This document shows, one piece after another, positions 13,877-21,418 of a stretch of DNA of 29,579 nucleotides (position 1 is the first letter of the stretch; every line of letters starts with the position of its first letter). The notes beneath the pieces are model-generated. The model was not told where the DNA came from, did no database searches, and saw only the letters and a program-made list of their open reading frames with translations. Origin of the DNA: Sphingomonadaceae bacterium (GTDB lineage: Bacteria > Pseudomonadota > Alphaproteobacteria > Sphingomonadales > Sphingomonadaceae); contig RFSU01000003.1 in assembly GCA_009923795.1 (NCBI GenBank), positions 1-29,579 on the forward strand, read 5' to 3'. The translations under genes were made by a program, and so were the position numbers.

Positions 13877-14851
13877 TCAGATCAATCCCGCCAGCGGCGA
13901 AGAGGGGTCGGCGTACATGCGGCGGCCCATGCGTCCGGCGCGATAGGCGAGCCGCCCGCTGTCCACCGCCAGCTTCATCGCGCGCGCCATCAGGATCGGG
14001 TCTTTGGCCTCAGCAATGGCGGTGTTCATCAACACGCCCTCACAGCCCAATTCCATCGCAACGGCCGCGTCAGACGCTGTGCCGACACCGGCATCGACCA
14101 GCACGGGAACTTTGGCGCCTTCAATAATCAGCCGGATCGTGACGCGGTTTTGAATGCCAAGGCCAGAGCCAATGGGCGCGCCCAGCGGCATGATGGCAAC
14201 TGCTCCTGCCTCTTCCAACTGCTTGGCGGCGATGGGATCATCCACGCAATAGACCATCGGCTTAAAGCCTTCTTTGACCAAGATCTCGGTCGCCTTCAGC
14301 GTTTCGCGCATATCGGGATAGAGCGTGCGCGCTTCGCCCAGCACCTCCAGCTTCACCAAATCCCAACCGCCCGCCTCGCGCGCCAGACGCAGGGTGCGGA
14401 TCGCGTCATCGGCGGTGAAGCAGCCTGCGGTATTGGGCAGATAAGTGTATTTTTTGGGGTCGATAAAGTCGGTCAGCATCGGGGCATTGGGGTCCGACAC
14501 ATTGACGCGGCGCACAGCAACGGTGATGATTTCCGCGCCCGAAGCCTCAAGTGCTGCGGCATTTTGGGCGAAATCCTTATATTTGCCGGTGCCGACAATC
14601 AGGCGCGATTGGAAGGTGCGGCCCGCAACAGTCCAGCTGTCGTCGCCTTGCCCGCCGCCCACAAAATGGACGATTTCCAGCTGATCCCCATCACCGACAG
14701 ACACTTGGGCCAGGGTGGAGCGGGGGACGATTTCGCGGTTGCGCTCGACCGCGACCTTGGCCGGATCCAGACCAATGTCGCTGACCAATTGAGCCAGAGT
14801 CAAACCGGGGGCGATCTGGCGCAATTCGCCATTGAGCTGGATCGAAATCAT
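13877..14851 (-). CDS. thiG: Fused sulfur carrier ThiS / thiazole synthase ThiG
   Basis: 324 residues from ATG 14851. Residues 1-66 are a ThiS domain (MISIQLNGELRQIAPGLTLA..., VAVERNREIVPRS, DGDQLEIVHFVGGG); from about 72 a full ThiG TIM barrel follows (WTVAGRTFQSRLIVGTGKY, AVRRVNVSD, PNTAGCFTADDAIRTLRLARE, the Schiff-base Lys in LVKLEVLGE, PLGAPIGSGLG and VDAGVGTASDAAVAMELG). ThiG makes the thiazole phosphate of thiamine from deoxyxylulose 5-phosphate, dehydroglycine and ThiS-bound sulfur. Free ThiS needs a C-terminal Gly-Gly; here GGG at 65-67 is followed by a short linker into ThiG. Such bifunctional fusions are annotated in other proteobacteria. No TPP riboswitch fits in the 93-bp gap to aroQ. 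Confidence 0.95.
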   Translation of the reverse strand: MISIQLNGELRQIAPGLTLAQLVSDIGLDPAKVAVERNREIVPRSTLAQVSVGDGDQLEIVHFVGGGQGDDSWTVAGRTFQSRLIVGTGKYKDFAQNAAALEASGAEIITVAVRRVNVSDPNAPMLTDFIDPKKYTYLPNTAGCFTADDAIRTLRLAREAGGWDLVKLEVLGEARTLYPDMRETLKATEILVKEGFKPMVYCVDDPIAAKQLEEAGAVAIMPLGAPIGSGLGIQNRVTIRLIIEGAKVPVLVDAGVGTASDAAVAMELGCEGVLMNTAIAEAKDPILMARAMKLAVDSGRLAYRAGRMGRRMYADPSSPLAGLI

Positions 14852-14944
14852 GGTGCGGCCGTCCGTTCCTTTGCCTTTTGCTGCGGGTCCATATAGGGGA
14901 GACGCGAAGCACCGCAACCTGAACCCAATTGGGAGGAGCCCTGC

Positions 14945-15385
14945 ATGGCTGAAAAGCCCGTCATTTATGTCCTTAATGGGCCAAATCTAAACCTGCTCGG
15001 CACGCGGGAACCGGATATTTATGGGTCGGACACACTCGATGATATTGCCGGACAGCTTGAGGATCAGGCGCAGGCGCTGGGTGTGACGGTCGATGTCCGC
15101 CAGTCCAATCATGAAGGCCATTTGATTGATTGGCTGCAGGAGGCGCAGGCATCGGGCGCAAAGGCCGTCCTGCTCAACGCCGGGGCCTATACGCACAGCT
15201 CCATCGCGATCCATGATGCGATTAAGGCGATCACGGTTCCCGTGATTGAAGTGCATCTCTCCAACCCGCACCGGCGCGAGGCCTTTCGCCACAAGAGCTT
15301 TGTGGGTGAAGCGGCGGTTGGAACCGTCTCTGGATTCGGCGCGATGAGCTATGCCCTTGCGCTGGACGCGGCGGTCAAGCTCTGA
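14945..15385 (+). CDS. aroQ: Type II 3-dehydroquinate dehydratase
   Basis: 146 residues, usual family size. Third step of the shikimate pathway: dehydration of 3-dehydroquinate in the cytosol. Signatures: VLNGPNLNLLGTREPDIYG with catalytic Tyr26, SNHEGHLIDWLQEA, LNAGAYTHSSIAIHDAI, and VIEVHLSNPHRREAFRHKS with catalytic His. GGGAGGAG precedes the start. It is followed after 34 bases by accB, the common alphaproteobacterial order aroQ-accB-accC, probably one operon. Confidence 0.98.
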   Translation: MAEKPVIYVLNGPNLNLLGTREPDIYGSDTLDDIAGQLEDQAQALGVTVDVRQSNHEGHLIDWLQEAQASGAKAVLLNAGAYTHSSIAIHDAIKAITVPVIEVHLSNPHRREAFRHKSFVGEAAVGTVSGFGAMSYALALDAAVKL

Positions 15386-15419
15386 CAAAGGGCATCAAAT
15401 TTCTTCTTCTGGGGGACTT

Positions 15420-15887
15420 ATGGCAGAGAAAGCAGGACAGATGCAGGTAGATATTGCCCTTGTGCGGCAACTCGCCAAATTGCTGAACGACACAGGCCTG
15501 ACCGAAATTGAGGTTGAGGCTGATGATCGCAAGATCCGCGTTGCCCGCACGATGCAGGGCGCATCCGTCACAATGGCAGCACCTGCCGCCCCCGTTGCGC
15601 TGGCCGCCCCTGCACCTGTCGCCGCCCCAGCGGATGTGGCCCCGGCCGACCATCCCGGTGCCGTCAAATCGCCGATGGTGGGCACAGCCTATCTGGCCGC
15701 ATCGCCAGAAGCTGCGCCCTTTGTGTCGGTTGGCGATACAGTGAAAGAGGGCGATACGGTGATCATCATCGAAGCGATGAAGGTGATGAACCCGATCACC
15801 GCGACGCGCGGTGGCAAGGTGACGCAGATTTTAATCGCCAATGGCCAACCGGTGGAGTTTGATCAGCCGCTGGTCGTGATTGAGTAA
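15420..15887 (+). CDS. accB: Biotin carboxyl carrier protein of acetyl-CoA carboxylase
   Basis: 155 residues from ATG 15420 with GGGGGA upstream. The N-terminal part (VDIALVRQLAKLLNDTGLTEIEVEADDRKIRVAR) matches BCCP, then an Ala/Pro linker (about 52-78), then the biotinyl domain ending at the biotin motif EAMKVMN with Lys121. The linker is the flexible tether that swings biotin between AccC and AccAD. Upstream of accC by 28 bases. Function: carries carboxyl-biotin for malonyl-CoA formation in fatty-acid synthesis. Confidence 0.98.
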   Translation: MAEKAGQMQVDIALVRQLAKLLNDTGLTEIEVEADDRKIRVARTMQGASVTMAAPAAPVALAAPAPVAAPADVAPADHPGAVKSPMVGTAYLAASPEAAPFVSVGDTVKEGDTVIIIEAMKVMNPITATRGGKVTQILIANGQPVEFDQPLVVIE

Positions 15888-15915
15888 TGGCATACCAGAC
15901 CCCAGGGATCGCTGC

Positions 15916-17271
15916 ATGACCATCGAAAAACTTCTGATCGCCAATCGGGGTGAGATTGCCCTGCGCATTCATCGCGCGGCCCATGAAATGGGCATTAAGA
16001 CGGTCGCCGTCCATTCGACTGCCGATGCCGATGCCATGCATGTGCGTTTGGCCGATGAAGCCATTTGCATCGGCCCGCCAGCGGCCAAGGACAGCTATCT
16101 CAATGTCCCGGCGATTATATCTGCAGCGGAAATTTCGGGCGCGGATGCCATTCATCCAGGCTATGGATTTCTCTCTGAAAATGCCCGCTTTGCTGAGATT
16201 ATCGAAGAACATAAGCTGATATTCGTGGGACCAAAGCCCGAACATATCCGCACCATGGGTGACAAGGTGATGGCCAAGAAGACGGCGGGCGATCTTGGCC
16301 TGCCGCTGGTCCCCGGATCGGCTGGCGCGATTGAGGATGTAGAAGAAGCCAAGCGCCTTGCCCGCGAGGTCGGCTATCCCGTCATCATCAAGGCTGCCTC
16401 TGGCGGCGGTGGTCGCGGCATGAAGGTTGTTACCAGCGAGGAAGATCTGGAAACCCAGATGCAGCAGGCCGGAACCGAGGCCAAAGCAGCCTTTGGCGAT
16501 GCCACTGTCTATCTGGAAAAATATCTGGGCAATCCGCGCCATATTGAATTTCAGGTGTTTGGCGATGGCAAGGGCAATGCCATCCATTTGGGCGAGCGGG
16601 ATTGTTCGCTTCAGCGCCGCCACCAAAAGGTTTTGGAAGAAGCGCCATCGCCCGTCATTTCGGCCGAAGAGCGCGCACGCATGGGCGGCATTGTCGCCAA
16701 GGCGATGGCCGATATGGGCTATCGCGGAGCCGGCACGATTGAGTTTCTATGGGAAGATGGGCAGTTTTATTTCATCGAAATGAACACCCGTATTCAGGTG
16801 GAGCACCCCGTCACCGAAATGATCACGGGCTTTGACTTGGTGCGCGAACAAATCCGCATTGCCGAGGGGCGTCCCCTGTCTGTGAAGCAGGAAGATCTGG
16901 AGTTTCGCGGCCATGCGATTGAATGCCGCATCAACGCCGAAGACCCACGGACATTTGCGCCATCCCCGGGCCTGATCAAGGCCTATCATCCGGCCGGCGG
17001 TATGCATGTGCGCGTCGATAGCGCGCTCTATGCGGGCTGTAAGATTCCGCCTTATTATGACAGCATGATCGGCAAACTGATCGTCTATGGCCGCACGCGC
17101 GAAAGCTGCATGATGCGCATGCGCCGCGCGCTGGAAGAAATGGCAGTGGATGGCGTGAAAACCAACATTCCGCTTCATCAGGATTTGCTGGCCCAGCCCG
17201 ATGTGATTGATGGCAATTACACCATTAAATGGCTGGAAGATTGGCTCGCGCGCGAAGCATCCAAGGATTAG
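15916..17271 (+). CDS. accC: Biotin carboxylase subunit of acetyl-CoA carboxylase
   Basis: 451 residues from ATG 15916 (MTIEKLLIANRGEIALRIHRAAHEMG), with AGGGA 8 bases upstream. Uses ATP and bicarbonate to carboxylate biotin on AccB. Seen: the N-terminal carboxylase fold; HPGYGFLSENARFAE; the ATP-grasp glycine loop KAASGGGGRGMKVV; EKYLGNPRHIEFQVFGDGKGNAIHLGERDCSLQRRHQKV; and FIEMNTRIQVEHPVTEMITGFDLV with the catalytic Glu and Arg; C-terminal domain with EDPRTFAPSPGLI. Complete, nothing odd. The accA and accD partners are elsewhere. Confidence 0.98.
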   Translation: MTIEKLLIANRGEIALRIHRAAHEMGIKTVAVHSTADADAMHVRLADEAICIGPPAAKDSYLNVPAIISAAEISGADAIHPGYGFLSENARFAEIIEEHKLIFVGPKPEHIRTMGDKVMAKKTAGDLGLPLVPGSAGAIEDVEEAKRLAREVGYPVIIKAASGGGGRGMKVVTSEEDLETQMQQAGTEAKAAFGDATVYLEKYLGNPRHIEFQVFGDGKGNAIHLGERDCSLQRRHQKVLEEAPSPVISAEERARMGGIVAKAMADMGYRGAGTIEFLWEDGQFYFIEMNTRIQVEHPVTEMITGFDLVREQIRIAEGRPLSVKQEDLEFRGHAIECRINAEDPRTFAPSPGLIKAYHPAGGMHVRVDSALYAGCKIPPYYDSMIGKLIVYGRTRESCMMRMRRALEEMAVDGVKTNIPLHQDLLAQPDVIDGNYTIKWLEDWLAREASKD

Positions 17272-17312
17272 ATTCGTCCTGCACAGATTAAATCAGATGC
17301 GCCGCCAAGCCC

Positions 17313-17328
17313 CCTTGCCATGGCAAGG
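17313..17328. repeat. Perfect 16-bp palindrome CCTTGCCA/TGGCAAGG
   Basis: Lies 42 bases after the accC stop and about 30 bases before a TATAAA -10-like element (17359-17364) of the next gene. It could be an operator of the transpeptidase gene or a weak 3' hairpin of accC. No T tract follows. Confidence 0.4.
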
Positions 17329-17461
17329 ACATTTCGGAACATCGATGTATCATCAAAGTATAAACCAACCGATGGGAAAAACCAGAATTAAAGTAACCCC
17401 GTAAACTGCACAAATTATTCCAGCAGGGAATCCCGATCGATCGCAAAATCTTTTGCCCCAA

Positions 17462-18703
17462 ATGAGCACCCCGGCTCCGGTGCCGACTGCCCCGGCCGAA
17501 GAGGCCGCTGTCCCAGCCCCAGCCCCCTCTTGGCCACTCGCAGATGCAAAGCAGCTTCTTTCGGTCATTGAAGGCATTGGGAAACGCGGCCTTTTGGCGC
17601 GCGATTATGAGCCTCAGGCTCTGCGCGCGGCCCTGACAGTGGGAGAGGGTGAAGCGCTCAGCACATTGGCATCAAAGCTTTTTTCTGCTCTGGCCGCCGA
17701 TTTGCGCGATGGGCGCACACCCATTGCCGCGCGCGGGGATTGGTTCGTCACCGATACTGACGCCCAGACCATGCCCACCGATATCGCGCTCCAGGTCGCG
17801 CTTGAAAGCCATGATATAGACGCGGCCCTAACCCGTCTTGAGCCCAAGCATCCGGATTATGCGGCGCTCAAGGCAGAATTGGCCCGCACCCCCGCCGCAA
17901 GCACCAGCCGGATCGGGCAGCTGCGCATCAATCTGGATCGCTGGCGCTGGCTGCCCCAATCCTTGGGGGATAAGCATCTCCTTGCCAATGTTCCCGAATA
18001 TATGGTGCGCATCAACACCTATGGCCGCAATATCGCCGCTTATCGGGTGATTGTTGGAAAGCGGGACACGCCAACGCCGCAGCTATCGGCCAGCGCCACG
18101 GGCATTGTTGTGCATCCCCCTTGGGTCTTGCCACAAAGCATCATCCGTCAGGAAGTCGGCCCGCTGATTGCGCGCGACCCCGCCCTTGCCCGTGCGCGCG
18201 GCTATGTGTGGACGGGGACTGGCAAGACGCTTTCGGTCGTGCAGAAACCCGGCCCGACAGCCGCCCTTGGCCAGTTGAAGCTCGACATGCCGAATGATCA
18301 TGCCATTTTCTTCCATGACACGCCCAATAAGACGCTCTTTGCCAATAATCCGCGCGCCTATAGCCATGGCTGCCTGCGCACAGACCGCGCCTTTGAATTC
18401 GGCATTTTGCTCAGCCTGCTGCAATCTGGTGAGAAATTGAACGACGCGACAGCGCGCAACCGCATTGCTGATAATCTGGTGCAGTTAATTCAAGCAGGTG
18501 ACACCGCAAAGGCCGCGTTTAAAAGCTCTATTCCCGTGCACATCGCATATTTCACGGTCGCGACCGCTGGGGGAACAGCTTTGCAGACCTTCCCCGATCT
18601 TTATGGGCGGGATGCGTCTGTTCTGGCAGCCCTAGCAGCCCCCCGACAGGCGACCCCGGCACCGGAACTTTCCGCCGCACCGCCAGTTACCCCCAAAGGC
18701 TAA
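17462..18703 (+). CDS. L,D-transpeptidase (YkuD domain, YcbB-like architecture)
   Basis: 413 residues from ATG 17462; a TTG at 17453 would add three. The N-terminal domain (WPLADAKQLLSVIEGIGKRGLL...DYEPQALRAAL, TLASKLFSALAADLRDG) matches the YcbB/LdtD type. The YkuD core follows: LRINLDRWRWLP, PEYMVRINTYG, HPPWVLPQSII, HAIFFHDTPNK with catalytic His, and RAYSHGCLRT with catalytic Cys (about residue 304). The C-terminus VHIAYFTVATA...FPDLYGRD is also typical. It should form 3-3 peptidoglycan cross-links in the periplasm, yet no signal peptide or anchor is visible: the chain starts with a Pro/Ala-rich stretch and a TAA stop is in frame at 17402. No ribosome site is clear either. The N-terminus may be truncated or mis-sequenced. 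Confidence 0.9.
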   Translation: MSTPAPVPTAPAEEAAVPAPAPSWPLADAKQLLSVIEGIGKRGLLARDYEPQALRAALTVGEGEALSTLASKLFSALAADLRDGRTPIAARGDWFVTDTDAQTMPTDIALQVALESHDIDAALTRLEPKHPDYAALKAELARTPAASTSRIGQLRINLDRWRWLPQSLGDKHLLANVPEYMVRINTYGRNIAAYRVIVGKRDTPTPQLSASATGIVVHPPWVLPQSIIRQEVGPLIARDPALARARGYVWTGTGKTLSVVQKPGPTAALGQLKLDMPNDHAIFFHDTPNKTLFANNPRAYSHGCLRTDRAFEFGILLSLLQSGEKLNDATARNRIADNLVQLIQAGDTAKAAFKSSIPVHIAYFTVATAGGTALQTFPDLYGRDASVLAALAAPRQATPAPELSAAPPVTPKG

Positions 18704-18778
18704 TTATAGGGCGCAGCGGCCTGACGGCGTCGACGCGCACCCGAAATGTGCGGGGCGCTGGTATTTTTGCTACGACTC

Positions 18779-18787
18779 TGTTATACT
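18779..18787 (+). promoter_or_regulatory. Candidate extended -10 promoter of carD
   Basis: TGTTATACT is an extended -10 (TGn followed by TATACT); no good -35 is seen at 17 bases. It would give a leader of about 130 bases before carD. Confidence 0.35.
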
Positions 18788-18921
18788 TAGTGTCGAAACG
18801 CGGGGTCTCCCGCGCCGGATGGAGCGTCCAGCCCCCTTTTTTCCGCGCCCGGCGTCGCAGCAGCGGCCCTAAAGGCATAGTCGGAAATAGGCGGACGACT
18901 CGGTTAGAAAGGTCGCATAAT

Positions 18922-19455
18922 ATGTCTTCCAGCGCGCTTAATTTCGTCGTCGGCGACTATGTCGTTTACCCAAAGCATGGCGTCGGCCGTGTGATTGAAC
19001 TGGAAAGCTCTGAAATCGCTGGCATGAAGCTTGAGCTTTATGTTCTGCGATTTGAAAAGGAAAAAATGACCCTGCGGGTTCCGACCAACAAGGCGGAAAG
19101 CGTCGGCATGCGCAAACTCTCATCCGACAAACAAATGGGTGAGGCGCTGACCACGCTCAAGGGCAAACCCAAGGTGAAGCGCACCATGTGGTCGCGCCGC
19201 GCGCAGGAATATGAAGCCAAGATCAATTCGGGCGACCTTGTGTCGATTGCCGAAGTTGTGCGCGATCTTTTCCGCCCCGAAGAAGCGCCTGAGCAGAGCT
19301 ATTCAGAGCGGCAGATTTTTGAAGGCGCCACCAGCCGTCTGGCGCGGGAACTTGCCGCCATGGAGCAGACCGATGAAAAGGCGGCCGCCGCCAAAATCAT
19401 CGAGATCCTGAAAAAGGCAGCACCCCAATATCAAAAGGCCAATGAAGACGCCTAA
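18922..19455 (+). CDS. carD: CarD/CdnL-type RNA polymerase-binding transcription factor
   Basis: 177 residues from ATG 18922, with AAAGG about 10 bases upstream. The N-terminal RNA polymerase-interacting domain is FVVGDYVVYPKHGVGRVIELES, shared with TRCF/Mfd, followed by LELYVLRFEKEKMTLRVPTNKAESVGMRKL; the helical C-terminal domain includes WSRRAQEYEAKINSGDLVSIAEVVRDLFR and a conserved Trp that contacts the upstream edge of the -10 element. The protein stabilises open promoter complexes, notably of rRNA genes. A strong terminator follows at 19478. The leader of 218 bases is otherwise without a gene. Confidence 0.96.
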   Translation: MSSSALNFVVGDYVVYPKHGVGRVIELESSEIAGMKLELYVLRFEKEKMTLRVPTNKAESVGMRKLSSDKQMGEALTTLKGKPKVKRTMWSRRAQEYEAKINSGDLVSIAEVVRDLFRPEEAPEQSYSERQIFEGATSRLARELAAMEQTDEKAAAAKIIEILKKAAPQYQKANEDA

Positions 19456-19477
19456 TGTCTTCAAATCGATGACAGCG

Positions 19478-19506
19478 AAGGGCGGCTTTTGCCGCCCTTT
19501 TCTTTT
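19478..19506 (+). terminator. Rho-independent terminator of carD
   Basis: AAGGGCGGC, TTTT loop, GCCGCCCTT, then TTCTTTT. A perfect 9-bp stem 22 bases after the carD stop. Confidence 0.93.
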
Positions 19507-19512
19507 GCGTCG

Positions 19513-19920
19513 CTAGATCAGCGCCAACTCTGCCAAATCGCTGAGCAGGGCCGCGGGCAGGACATCATCCTCTTGCGCCATAAGGCCGCCCAGATCCTCC
19601 GGCGCATCGGCATCTTCCAGATAACGCCAGCCCTGATGCGCACGGCGTGGGGTGGGCCGCACCGGAATGACACGCGCTTCCAGCACAATGTCCATGCGTC
19701 CATCGGGCGTCGGATCAAATCGCTTGATCCGCGCGCGGGCAATCAATTGATGGCGGACAATCCAATAAAGTGCGCCTGCGCCTTCAATGTCGCTATGGCG
19801 TTTAGGCAGATAGCGCGTTGTCATCCGCACCTCCCCGGCATGCGCGCGCGCCTCGACCCGGCTGACAAGATCTGAAAGGGAGGTCGCACCAAAGGCGACC
19901 TTGGTCAGATGCAGCGGCAT
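19513..19920 (-). CDS. DUF1489 family protein
   Basis: 135 residues. The chain MPLHLTKVAFGATSLSDLVSRV, TRYLPKRHSDIEGAGALYWIVRHQLIARARIKRF, DGRMDIVLEARVIPVRPTPRRAHQGWRYLE and DAPEDLG matches the alphaproteobacterial DUF1489 family from memory of its conserved motifs. Function unknown. Its start overlaps the mgtE stop by one base (TAATG), so it is translated with mgtE. Confidence 0.9.
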   Translation of the reverse strand: MPLHLTKVAFGATSLSDLVSRVEARAHAGEVRMTTRYLPKRHSDIEGAGALYWIVRHQLIARARIKRFDPTPDGRMDIVLEARVIPVRPTPRRAHQGWRYLEDADAPEDLGGLMAQEDDVLPAALLSDLAELALI

Positions 19921-21287
19921 TAGCCCGCCAGACCGATAACGGCGGCAAGCCCCAAAAAGCTGAAAAAGCCCATCACATCGGTCATCATCGTGACGAACAC
20001 GGCGGAGGAGACGGCGGGATCGACATTCAGCCGATCCAGCGTCACCGGCACAAGGATGCCAGAAAGGCCGGCGACCATATTGTTGATAATCATGGCAGCC
20101 CCCATCACCATCCCCAAAGTGGGATTGTTGAAGGCCAGGCTGACCGCGGTTCCGATCAACAGGCCCAGCGCCAGCCCATTGGCCATGGCAATGCGCAATT
20201 CCCGCCCAATCATCCGCATCGTGTTGGAACTGGTCAATTCATTGGTGGCAATGGCGCGCACCACCACCGCCAAGGTCTGTGTGCCGGCATTGCCGCCCAT
20301 GCCCGAGACAATGGGCATCAGCACAGCGAGCAGCGCGAATTTGGCGATCTCGCCCTGAAACAGACCCACGACGCTGGCCGCGATAATCGCCGTGCCCAAA
20401 TTGACGACCAGCCAGGTGAGGCGCGTGCGCACCGTCATCAGGATCGGCTCGTTAATATCGCCCTCACCCGCGCCGGAGAGTTTGAGAATATCCTCGCTCG
20501 CCTCCTCTTGAATAATATGGACGATATCATCGACCGTGATCATGCCGACCAACCGACCCGCAGGGTCGATGACGGCCGCAGAGATCAGGCCATATTTCTG
20601 GAAGCGCAGGGCAACTTCTTCCTGATCCATATCAACTGGGATGAGCGTTTGTTCGCGCTTCATCACATCAGTCATGCGCACCCCGCGCGGCGTGCGGAGC
20701 ACCCAGCTTAAATGGCAGGTGCCAACGGGGTGATGCTGGGGGTCGACAACAAAGACTTCCCAGAAATCGGTCGTCAAATCCTGATTTTCACGCAGATAAT
20801 CGATGACCTGGCCCACCGACCAATGTTCGGGCACGGCGATCAGCTCCCGCTGCATCAAGCGGCCGGCCGATTCCTCTGGATAGGACAGCGCCTCTTCAAT
20901 GGCGGCGCGATCATCGGGCGCCAGGGCGCGGAGAACGGCGCGCTGATCATCCTCCTCCATATCCTCAATAATGGCGACGGCATCGTCGGTATCGAGTTCG
21001 GCGGCAATATCGGCCACCTGTTCGGGGGCCAGACTGTCGATCAGGGCTTCGCGGACATAGTCATTCAGCTCTGCAATAACATCGGCGTCAATCAGATCAG
21101 ATAGCGCCCGGACAAGGTCATGCCGCGCATCGCCCGGCGTCTGTTCGATGAGATCGGCAATATCCGCCGGGTGCAAGGGTGCGACCAGCGTGCGCGCGCC
21201 GCTATCATCGCCCATATAAACGGCGGAGAGAACGTCTCGGATGAATTCGCGCTTGAGGTGATCATCTTCGTCAAGCTGCGTTGCCAC
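19920..21287 (-). CDS. mgtE: Magnesium transporter MgtE
   Basis: 455 residues from GTG 21287. Order of domains: N-terminal superhelical domain (about 10-135, HPADIADLIEQTPGD..., DDAVAIIEDMEEDDQRAVLRAL), CBS pair (about 140-265, with SAGRLMQRELIAVPEHWSVGQVIDYLRE and VIDPAGRLVGMITVDDIVHIIQEEASEDILKLSG), then five membrane helices with the pore motif MPIVSGMGGNAGTQTLAVVVRAIA. Acidic residues in the N and CBS domains sense cytosolic Mg and gate the channel. The start is uncertain: GTG has no ribosome site, whereas GGAGGG precedes an ATG at 21313 in another frame; codons 21288-21317 in frame still resemble a typical N-terminus (DDETRTAEPA). Coupled to DUF1489. Confidence 0.95.
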   Translation of the reverse strand: MATQLDEDDHLKREFIRDVLSAVYMGDDSGARTLVAPLHPADIADLIEQTPGDARHDLVRALSDLIDADVIAELNDYVREALIDSLAPEQVADIAAELDTDDAVAIIEDMEEDDQRAVLRALAPDDRAAIEEALSYPEESAGRLMQRELIAVPEHWSVGQVIDYLRENQDLTTDFWEVFVVDPQHHPVGTCHLSWVLRTPRGVRMTDVMKREQTLIPVDMDQEEVALRFQKYGLISAAVIDPAGRLVGMITVDDIVHIIQEEASEDILKLSGAGEGDINEPILMTVRTRLTWLVVNLGTAIIAASVVGLFQGEIAKFALLAVLMPIVSGMGGNAGTQTLAVVVRAIATNELTSSNTMRMIGRELRIAMANGLALGLLIGTAVSLAFNNPTLGMVMGAAMIINNMVAGLSGILVPVTLDRLNVDPAVSSAVFVTMMTDVMGFFSFLGLAAVIGLAG

Positions 21288-21418
21288 AGCCGGTTCGGCG
21301 GTGCGGGTCTCATCGTCCCTCCAATCCGGCAGTCCTTGATCGCGGCGTGGTTACGCCCCGGCGCGCGGATTGACAAGCTTTGGCTTTCATCCCGCAATAA
21401 TCCCGCTAAACTTCAGGC

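Noticed and set aside
14852..14944. TPP riboswitch for the thiamine gene
   Set aside because: Only 93 bases separate thiS-thiG from aroQ, and the conserved CTGAGA and related TPP motifs are absent.
21288..21418. Magnesium riboswitch upstream of mgtE
   Set aside because: The divergent gap is about 130 bases and shows no M-box-like structure that I can recognise.
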